Assembly: GCF_024972775.1 (NCBI RefSeq)
Contig: NZ_CP092282.1
Coordinates: 3,997,525 to 4,061,524, forward strand
Direction: 5' to 3'
DNA: 64,000 nt
DNA from: Dehalobacter sp. DCM
GTDB lineage: Bacteria; Bacillota; Desulfitobacteriia; Desulfitobacteriales; Syntrophobotulaceae
The position numbers and the translations under genes are program-made. Below, piece by piece: positions 57,608 through 64,000 of this stretch. Each line of letters starts with the position of its first letter. Position 1 is the first letter of the stretch. Under the pieces are notes generated by a model that searched no databases, was not told the DNA's origin, and saw only the letters and a program-made list of their open reading frames with translations.

Positions 57608-58285
57608 TTAACTATATTTCGCTGTGACAATCATGTAATCTGCGTATACTTGCAACAGCTGTTGTGACTGTGTATCTGTTCCGGCACTGAAAAGCATTTC
57701 CACGCTCTTTTTTAGATCTTGAAAGTCGGTGGGACATTTATCGTCGGACACTGACTGGATTTCTTTCTGCATTTGTGGAATATCCCAGTCTTCCTCAGGT
57801 TGTGTTAATACGGTATTGGCCGTTTCTAAAATTAACGAAGCCGTTGTTATGTCTTTTCCGGTGATTTTGTAATGCCGCTGCGGGTACTCAGCTGCTTTAA
57901 CCCAATTCTGCACCGTCTGTGTGATTGTTCCGCTGTACTGCAAGGCGTTCTCTCTCGATAAGAAGGCACCTATGGCCGTCGTATACGAATCATTTGCAGT
58001 AAAAATGACAGCCATTAAACCCTGACTTTTTAATAACTGCTGTATTTTCTCAGCATTGGTCTTTTCCTTATACACGCCTATTTGGCAAATCCAAAGTTTT
58101 ACTTCGGGAAGGTGAAGAACATTGCTTTCAATGACCTCTTGGTCTTTAACTGAAGCCGACGGCTCCGCAGCAACCAAGCTGACAAATAACCTGCCGATAT
58201 TCCATGTAAAGCAACTGATCCCGCCTGCTATTAGTATGACCAATATCAGGGAAATCAAAACGCCTTGTCTTATATTTTTTTTCAT
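57608..58285 (-). CDS. Membrane-anchored SPOR-domain-like protein
   Basis: 225 residues: N-terminal membrane segment (about 9-40), then VKLWICQIGVYKEKTNAEKI and onward (about 62-110), which fits the SPOR fold that binds denuded glycan at septa. The C-terminal half (about 145-225) is helical and unrecognised. Such proteins in spore-formers often act in septum or cortex processes; the exact role here is unknown. Confidence 0.7.
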   Translation of the reverse strand: MKKNIRQGVLISLILVILIAGGISCFTWNIGRLFVSLVAAEPSASVKDQEVIESNVLHLPEVKLWICQIGVYKEKTNAEKIQQLLKSQGLMAVIFTANDSYTTAIGAFLSRENALQYSGTITQTVQNWVKAAEYPQRHYKITGKDITTASLILETANTVLTQPEEDWDIPQMQKEIQSVSDDKCPTDFQDLKKSVEMLFSAGTDTQSQQLLQVYADYMIVTAKYS

Positions 58286-58362
58286 CGGAATACCCCTTCA
58301 TGCTTATCCTATCCCAATACTATGAAAAAGTTTAAAATAATATACGCAGATAACAAGCGCTA

Positions 58363-58371
58363 TGGTATAAT
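58363..58371 (+). promoter_or_regulatory. Extended -10 promoter of the receiver-GGDEF gene
   Basis: TGG directly before TATAAT (58366-58371) forms an extended -10 box; no good -35 is visible. Start codon 60 bases downstream. Confidence 0.6.
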
Positions 58372-58430
58372 ATCCGTGTCATTTACTGTCAATTATAGAT
58401 ATATCAGGTAGAATGGAAGGGAAAGTGTCT

Positions 58431-59342
58431 ATGTTTACGATTTTGGCAATAGACGACCAGGAATTCAATCTTGCTTTTATGAAAGAAATTTTAAGTGATT
58501 ACATTTTTTTAAAAGCCAAGAGCGGCAAAGAAGCCTTACATGTTCTTAGTGAATCTAAACCTGATCTTATTCTATTAGACGTCTTGATGCCAGACATGGA
58601 TGGTTACGATCTTATCCGTATTTTAAAAGCCGATAATTCAACCCGTGATATTCCCGTTATTTTTATTACCGGATGCGACTCGGAAGCAGAAGAAGAAAAA
58701 GGACTTACCCTCGGCGCGGTGGATTATATTACAAAGCCGTTTCGACCGTCAATCATCCAAGCCAGGGTAAAAAATACGTTAAAGCTGATTCACCAGCAAC
58801 GATTATTAGAAAAAATGGCCCGCATTGACGGTCTTACTGAAATTCCCAATCGGCGGTACTTTCAGGAAAAGCTCGATTACGAGTTCCATTCGGCGGTACA
58901 AAATAATCATTTCCTGTCTCTGATCATGATCGATGTCGACAAATTCAAGAAGTTCAACGATTATTGCGGTCATGCCAAAGGTGATGAGGCTTTAGCCATT
59001 ATCGCCAAGACGATGCAATCCTGCTTATCTCAACCTCATGAATTCCTGGCCCGTTACGGTGGGGAGGAGTTCGTTGTGCTTTTGCCGCAGACAAACAAGA
59101 CCGAAGGCCTTCATATTGCAGAGTGCCTCCGGGTTCAAGTTTATAATACACAGCTCACCTATGGGCCGTTAGACGCCAAAGCCTTTTTAACAGTCAGTTT
59201 AGGCGGCTATAGTCTATTGCCGAAAAAAGACCAACAACCGCACTTTCTTTTGGAAAAAGCCGATGCGTGTTTGTATCAGGCGAAAAACACAGGCCGCAAT
59301 CGCGTCATTTGGGACTCTCAACCATCCCTTAAGCAAGTATGA
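58431..59342 (+). CDS. Response regulator with GGDEF (diguanylate cyclase) output
   Basis: Makes cyclic di-GMP when its receiver is phosphorylated. 303 residues: receiver (1-120) with ILAIDDQ, phospho-acceptor Asp in LILLDVLMPDMDG near 50 and KPF near 102; GGDEF domain (about 135-300) with MIDVDKFKKFND and active site RYGGEEF near 210. The RxxD inhibitory site expected just before GGEEF is QPHE, so product feedback is probably lost. Start at the second ATG (MFTILAIDD). No kinase gene is adjacent. Confidence 0.93.
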   Translation: MFTILAIDDQEFNLAFMKEILSDYIFLKAKSGKEALHVLSESKPDLILLDVLMPDMDGYDLIRILKADNSTRDIPVIFITGCDSEAEEEKGLTLGAVDYITKPFRPSIIQARVKNTLKLIHQQRLLEKMARIDGLTEIPNRRYFQEKLDYEFHSAVQNNHFLSLIMIDVDKFKKFNDYCGHAKGDEALAIIAKTMQSCLSQPHEFLARYGGEEFVVLLPQTNKTEGLHIAECLRVQVYNTQLTYGPLDAKAFLTVSLGGYSLLPKKDQQPHFLLEKADACLYQAKNTGRNRVIWDSQPSLKQV

Positions 59343-59715
59343 TGGTTAGCAAATATTCGTATATGGGGCTGGGCCGCCTGCACAATACCACTTTCGGCTC
59401 TTGTGCCCTCCATGAATTTGCATTAAGGAAGTTAAAATTCTTATGCCCTCCTTGGCGAATTTTAACTTAGGTCCATCCATGGACCGTTGCGCTACGCAAT
59501 CCATGCTCCGCTTGTCGCCGGAACTGTGGCACGCAGACCTGATTTGAGGTATAAAATAAATTCAAAAAGTGATGTACTAGGTTATATTCGTATATCAGAA
59601 AAACTCTAAGTAACTTTCTGTTCCAGAAAGTTTGATTCACGTTCTGAATTACATAAGTGCAGCTATAGCTGCCACCTTCGTCTAAGGACTTGGCGCCAGC
59701 CAAGTTTTACTTAAT
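59343..59715. repeat. Gene-free stretch with several inverted repeats
   Basis: Contains a 12-bp hairpin AAGTTAAAATTC/GAATTTTAACTT (59429-59468), GGTCCAT-CC-ATGGACC (59470-59485), AACTTTCTG-TTC-CAGAAAGTT (59612-59632) and ACTTGGC-GCCA-GCCAAGT followed by TTT near 59705. The last could end the plus-strand GGDEF transcript. No frame longer than about 80 codons is convincing. Confidence 0.55.
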
Positions 59716-61041
59716 TTACGCGTGATTTGCATTATAGGCGTTGATCAGGTACTGCCGTACTCCTGAGATCATATACAGGGACCCGGTTACGCACAGAAGG
59801 TCATCCTCACCGGTAAGCCTTAGTCCTTCCTGGACTGCCGCTGTAGTATCTTCGATCACCCGGACTTTCTCAGCAGGAAGATATTTTTCCGCAAGCCGGG
59901 CGACATTTTTCCAGTCGCCGGCCCTCGGGGAATCCGGCTTCGTGACGATGATTTCATCGGCCATCGGTCCAATGATTGCCACAGCCTTTTCCACCTCTTT
60001 ATCCGCTAACATTCCCATACAAAGTATCAGTCTGTTCCGTTTTAAAGGCCCATCGGCATAACCTTTTAAGGCCTTTGCCAAGGACATCATCCCGTCGACA
60101 TTATGGGCACCGTCAATCAGCACCCTTGGATCCCGAAGGATCAATTCCAAGCGGCCCGGCCATGTGACTGTTTTCAGTCCTTCGCGAACAGCGCTCTCAG
60201 GAATGTCATAGGTGTAAGTGTCTGTCAATACATCACAGACAGCCAGCGCTGCTGCCGCATTGATAAATTGGTGCTCTCCAAGCAGTGCGATCTCCAGTTC
60301 ATGATAGGATCGATGGATACCCTGATAGCTGAAACGTCTGCCTCCTGCTTCGGGCTGCCAGTTCACTGTTTCTCCGATAACCGTCAATCGTGCATTCTTG
60401 CGGGCAGCACGTTTCTTAATAACGTCAAGCACCTCCGGCCGATCCGAAGAAGTCACCACAGGGACGCATTCTTTAATGATGCCGGCCTTTACTTCCGTGA
60501 TTTTTTCCAGTGTATCGCCAAGGTAATCCATATGATCCATACCGATACTCGTAAGGACCGAGATAATCGGGTGAACGACATTCGTCGAGTCAATTTCGCC
60601 GCCCAAGCCCACTTCAAGCAGAACCAGATCCGGCTGTTTGAGAGCAAAATAGTAAAAGGCTAACGCCGTACAGACCTCAAATTCTGTCGGATGCTCGATT
60701 CCGGCCTGAACCATATCCTCCAGATAAGGTTTTATCGTAGCGATTCCTGTGACGACATCTTCCGGCGAAATCATCTCTCCGTTAATCGTAATTCTTTCAC
60801 GGAAATCATGCAGATGCGGCGAGGTAAACATCCCAACCGTGTAACCGGCTTGTTTCAAAATTGACTGAAGCATAGCCGTTGTGGATCCTTTTCCGTTTGT
60901 TCCGCCGATATGAATGACGTTGATTTTTTTCTCCGGGTGATCCAGTCTTTTCAGCAATGCTTGGATACGTTCCAACCCCAGATTGATCCCGAATTTTGTT
61001 AATTTCTTGATATATTCCAGCGTCTGTTCGTACTCATTCAT
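59716..61041 (-). CDS. folC: Folylpolyglutamate/dihydrofolate synthase
   Basis: Adds glutamates to folates and makes dihydrofolate. Mur-ligase-type ATP site HIGGTNGKGSTTAMLQSIL near 46 and DGAHNVDGMMSLAKAL near 305, about 441 residues. The start is unclear: frames open at TTG 61071, ATG 61059, GTG 61050 and ATG 61041 overlap or abut the valS stop. I use 61041, matching the family N-terminus. Co-transcribed with valS. Confidence 0.93.
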   Translation of the reverse strand: MNEYEQTLEYIKKLTKFGINLGLERIQALLKRLDHPEKKINVIHIGGTNGKGSTTAMLQSILKQAGYTVGMFTSPHLHDFRERITINGEMISPEDVVTGIATIKPYLEDMVQAGIEHPTEFEVCTALAFYYFALKQPDLVLLEVGLGGEIDSTNVVHPIISVLTSIGMDHMDYLGDTLEKITEVKAGIIKECVPVVTSSDRPEVLDVIKKRAARKNARLTVIGETVNWQPEAGGRRFSYQGIHRSYHELEIALLGEHQFINAAAALAVCDVLTDTYTYDIPESAVREGLKTVTWPGRLELILRDPRVLIDGAHNVDGMMSLAKALKGYADGPLKRNRLILCMGMLADKEVEKAVAIIGPMADEIIVTKPDSPRAGDWKNVARLAEKYLPAEKVRVIEDTTAAVQEGLRLTGEDDLLCVTGSLYMISGVRQYLINAYNANHA

Positions 61042-61063
61042 TTCACTCACACTATCCATCACC

Positions 61064-63727
61064 CTATTCAAGCTCTTCGCTCAAATCGGAGAGTCTCAGC
61101 TTAAGAGAACGCAGCCGGACCATAACGTCATCCAGTTTCTCTTTTTCCTTATTAACAACATCTTGCGGCGCTTTGCCCACAAAGCCGGGATTTGCCAGTT
61201 TATCTTCCAGCCGTTTTTGTTCTTTTAACGTATTTTCAATTTCTTTACGTATTTTAGAGATCTCCTTGTCGAGATCCAAGAGTCCTTTTAATGGAACATA
61301 AACGGAAATACCGGTCAGGACTGCGCTCGCGGACTGCGCCGGCTTTTTGTCCATCTGTTGAACAATCGTTATTTTTTCTGCACCGGCCAGCTGCTTGATA
61401 TCTTCAATGCCGCTTGTCAGGATATCCATTGTTTCTTGCTCAGGTGCTACCAGCAGGATATCCGCTTTGCGTCCGGGCGCGACACCCATATCCGCTCGGA
61501 TGTTTCGAACAGCGCGAATAACATCCATCAATAGGATCATCTCGTTTTCAATCCGGACATTTTTATAGCCTTTGGCTTCCGGCCACGCACTGAGCATAAT
61601 AGTCGTCCCGTGTCCGGGCAAATGCTGCCAGATCTCCTCCGTGAGGAACGGGATAAGCGGATGCGCAAGCCGCATCGTCCCCTCCAGGACCTCCAGCAGG
61701 ATACGCTGCGCAGTCCGACGATCATCTTCATTTTCTTTTGCATACAGCCGTTTCTTTGTCAGTTCGATATACCAATCGCAGTAATCGCTCCAAATAAATT
61801 CATAAAGCAATCTACCGGCCTCACCAAGATCATAGCGATCCAATGCGGCTGTTACATTGAGTACGGTATCTTCATAGCGCGAGAGAATCCATCGGTCAGC
61901 TAAAGTGAGGGCAGTGGGCAGATCCAAGTAGTTACCGGAGTCGTAATCTTCCAAGTTCATCAGAACAAAACGAGAGGCGTTCCAAATCTTATTCAGGAAG
62001 TTACGTGTGGATTCCAATTTCTCGAAGTGAAAGCGCAGATCATTTCCCGGTGTGTTCCCTGTAATCAGCATAAAGCGCAGCGTATCGGCTCCGTACTCGT
62101 TGATGACCTCGATCGGGTCAATCCCATTGCCCAGCGATTTACTCATCTTGCGCCCCTGCGCATCGAGAATCAGACCATGGATCATCACCTTGTGAAAAGG
62201 TACATCCTTTTGGAATTCCAGTCCCATAAATATCATCCGAGCAACCCAGAAGAAAATAATATCCCTTCCGGTCACCAGTACACTGGTCGGATAATACGTT
62301 TGCAGCTCGGCTGTCTTTTCCGGCCAGCCCATAGTTGAAAATGGCCAAAGAGCTGAAGAGAACCAGGTGTCCAATACATCCGGATCCTGTTCAAGATGAT
62401 GGCTGCCGCATTGGGGACAAACCTCAGGATCCTCTTTGACACAGATTTCTGCCCCGCAATTCTGGCAATACCAAACCGGGATGCGGTGGCCCCACCAGAG
62501 TTGTCTGGAGATACACCAATCTCGGATGTTTTCCAGCCAGCCAGTATAGATCCGGGCAAACCGTTCCGGCACAAATTGCAGATCGCCATCGTGAACGACC
62601 TGAATGGCAGGTTCAGCCAAGGGTTTCATTTTGACAAACCACTGCTGACTGACGCGGGGTTCAACAACCGTCGAACAACGATAGCATTCGCCGACAGCGT
62701 GGGTATGAGGCTCAATTTTCTCAAGCAGCCCGAGCGCTTCCAAGTCTTTGACAATTTCCCGGCGGGCTTCGTACCGGTCCATGCCCTGATATTTGCCGCC
62801 GTTCTCATTGATTTTGGCATCACTGCTTAAAACAGTGATTTGTTCGAGATGATGGCGGAGCCCCATTTCAAAATCATTCGGGTCATGCGCCGGGGTTATT
62901 TTTACCGCTCCTGTCCCGAATTCTTTCTCGACGTACTCATCGGTTATAACAGGAATTTCTCGGTTCATCAGCGGCAGGATCACGGTCTTTCCGGCTAAAT
63001 GACGGTAGCGCTCATCCTCAGGATGAACAGCAACGGCCACGTCACCGAGCATCGTTTCCGGACGGGTTGTAGCTACAACAACACCGTCACCGCCATCGGC
63101 AGCCGGATAACGGATATGCCACAAATGACCTTCCCGTTCATTATGTTCAACTTCAATATCGGATATGGTCGTATGGCACTTGGAGCACCAATTGACAATA
63201 TAGTTGCCGCGGTAAATCAATCCTTTTTGATATAAGTTGACAAACACTTCGCGAACAGCCTTGGAACAGCCTGCATTCATTGTAAACCTTTCACGTGACC
63301 AGTCGCAGGAAGCCCCGAGCTTACGCAGCTGACGGGTAATCGTTCCGCCATACTGCTCTTTCCATGCCCAGACTCTTTCCAAAAATTTTTCACGTCCAAG
63401 TTCGTGTCGGTTTGTCCCTTCCTTAGCTAACTGCTCTTCGACCTTCGCCTGGGTGGCGATGCCGGCATGGTCCGTGCCGGGGATCCACAGCGTATTAAAT
63501 CCCTGCATCCGTTTAAACCGTGTCAGGATATCCTGCAGGGTGTTATCCATCGCATGACCCAAATGCAGCGATCCTGTTACATTTGGCGGCGGCATAACAA
63601 TACTGAAAGGTTCCTGTTCTCCACTGACCTCGGGTGTAAAGAAACCATTCTTTTCCCAGTATTCATACCACTTGTCTTCTACCTGGCCAGGATCGTATAT
63701 TTTGGCCATTTGCTGTTCCTCATTCAT
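61064..63727 (-). CDS. valS: Valine-tRNA ligase
   Basis: Class I synthetase for tRNA-Val with editing. 887 residues: PPNVTGSLHLGHAMDN (canonical HLGH) near 50, editing domain (about 200-345), KMSKS in GRKMSKSLGNG near 530, and the C-terminal coiled-coil arm (about 815-887). Start at the ATG at 63727, eight bases after AAGGAG. Its short leader holds a terminator but no T-box. Confidence 0.97.
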   Translation of the reverse strand: MNEEQQMAKIYDPGQVEDKWYEYWEKNGFFTPEVSGEQEPFSIVMPPPNVTGSLHLGHAMDNTLQDILTRFKRMQGFNTLWIPGTDHAGIATQAKVEEQLAKEGTNRHELGREKFLERVWAWKEQYGGTITRQLRKLGASCDWSRERFTMNAGCSKAVREVFVNLYQKGLIYRGNYIVNWCSKCHTTISDIEVEHNEREGHLWHIRYPAADGGDGVVVATTRPETMLGDVAVAVHPEDERYRHLAGKTVILPLMNREIPVITDEYVEKEFGTGAVKITPAHDPNDFEMGLRHHLEQITVLSSDAKINENGGKYQGMDRYEARREIVKDLEALGLLEKIEPHTHAVGECYRCSTVVEPRVSQQWFVKMKPLAEPAIQVVHDGDLQFVPERFARIYTGWLENIRDWCISRQLWWGHRIPVWYCQNCGAEICVKEDPEVCPQCGSHHLEQDPDVLDTWFSSALWPFSTMGWPEKTAELQTYYPTSVLVTGRDIIFFWVARMIFMGLEFQKDVPFHKVMIHGLILDAQGRKMSKSLGNGIDPIEVINEYGADTLRFMLITGNTPGNDLRFHFEKLESTRNFLNKIWNASRFVLMNLEDYDSGNYLDLPTALTLADRWILSRYEDTVLNVTAALDRYDLGEAGRLLYEFIWSDYCDWYIELTKKRLYAKENEDDRRTAQRILLEVLEGTMRLAHPLIPFLTEEIWQHLPGHGTTIMLSAWPEAKGYKNVRIENEMILLMDVIRAVRNIRADMGVAPGRKADILLVAPEQETMDILTSGIEDIKQLAGAEKITIVQQMDKKPAQSASAVLTGISVYVPLKGLLDLDKEISKIRKEIENTLKEQKRLEDKLANPGFVGKAPQDVVNKEKEKLDDVMVRLRSLKLRLSDLSEELE

Positions 63728-63753
63728 AAAAAGGCTCCTTTCGAACCAAACTC

Positions 63754-63786
63754 AAAAAAATCTTTCAGCCCAAAGGACGAAAGATT
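63754..63786 (-). terminator. Attenuator-like terminator in the valS leader
   Basis: Minus strand AATCTTTC, 12-base loop, GAAAGATT plus five further T. It lies between the valS promoter and start codon, 27 bases before the ATG, and is preceded by the palindrome GCACTAGTGC. Confidence 0.75.
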
Positions 63787-63823
63787 AATGCACTAGTGCC
63801 TTGTCAGCCAATTCTAATTTTTT

Positions 63824-63852
63824 ATTATAATGAGGACAGAAGAAAAAGTCAA
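63824..63852 (-). promoter_or_regulatory. Promoter of valS-folC
   Basis: Minus strand TTGACT (63852-63847), 17-base spacer, perfect TATAAT (63829-63824). Leader of about 90 bases to valS. Confidence 0.8.
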
Positions 63853-63864
63853 AATAATTATCGG

Positions 63865-64000
63865 TTACAGAACATTTAGGACCACAACACCGCTGACAAT
63901 AAGTCCGGTACCAATAAGCTTTTGGATATCGATCTGCTCTTGGAGAAAAAAGAATGATAATAGCATAACAAAAATATAACCCATGCTGACCATCGGATAA
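63865..64000 (-). CDS. C-terminal end of a small multidrug-resistance / drug-metabolite transporter
   Basis: The minus strand is open from the window edge to TAA at 63867-63865 and reads PMVSMGYIFVMLLSFFFLQE, then IDIQKLIGTGLIVSGVVVLNVL. This is the last two helices of an SMR or EamA-type transporter, with the glutamate-containing LxE turn and GTGLIVSGVVVL typical of the superfamily. The N-terminal part lies outside, so the subfamily cannot be fixed. Confidence 0.75.
   Translation of the reverse strand, partial: YPMVSMGYIFVMLLSFFFLQEQIDIQKLIGTGLIVSGVVVLNVL

Overview
The window comes from a spore-forming, low-to-mid GC Gram-positive bacterium. The evidence is spoIIP, a Spo0B-like gene, spoIVFA/spoIVFB, HrcA/CIRCE control of the dnaK operon, T-box leaders, lipoprotein-type solute-binding proteins and consensus sigma-A promoters. 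Gene order (rplU-rpmA-spo0B-obg-yhbY-nadD-yqeK-rsfS-leuS; mreBCD-mrdA-minDE-rodA-spoIVFAB; valS-folC-maf-radC) and the mix of TRAP and Liv transporters with an isopropylmalate-synthase-like citramalate synthase suggest Clostridia of the Peptococcaceae/Desulfitobacteriaceae type (Desulfitobacterium, Dehalobacter, Syntrophobotulus). That placement is inferred from gene content; no search was run.

Layout. 1-6.8 kb: heat-shock operon hrcA-grpE-dnaK behind a perfect CIRCE, with hemW and lepA upstream of it. 6.8-8 kb: a REP-associated tyrosine transposase (RAYT) between two inverted copies of a REP-like palindrome. 8-11 kb: a TRAP transporter (dctP-dctQ-dctM) with a hairpin-rich leader. 11-14 kb: murJ and spoIIP. 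14-17.5 kb: an Ile T-box and ileS, whose class I signature reads GIHH instead of HIGH. 17.8-24.7 kb: a secreted stalk-domain protein, then the branched-chain amino acid ABC operon livJHMGF on the opposite strand, with a MITE-like palindrome inside it and a tandem T-box leader in front. 24.9-31 kb: rpsT, holA, a cyclophilin, comEC broken by one in-frame TGA, comEA and a small Sm-like protein.

31-41 kb: leuS, rsfS, yqeK, an RRM protein, nadD, yhbY, obgE, spo0B, rpmA, rplU, a short RNase G, and the radical-SAM pair TIGR03936/TIGR03960, which is split by an inverted small gene. The usual prp (ysxB) between rplU and rpmA is absent, and L27 has no cleavable N-terminal extension. 43-54 kb: spoIVFB/FA, rodA, minE, minD (no minC), mrdA, mreD, mreC, mreB, radC, maf. 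54-64 kb: a 740-bp gene-free stretch with a large palindromic element, then cimA, rex, a SPOR-domain protein, a receiver-GGDEF protein, folC, valS with an attenuator-like leader, and the end of a small drug/metabolite transporter.

Most of the window is core housekeeping: protein folding, translation, ribosome assembly, wall elongation and division, sporulation. No phage, CRISPR or large defence island is visible. The unusual content lies in regulatory leaders, small palindromic mobile elements and a few altered core genes.
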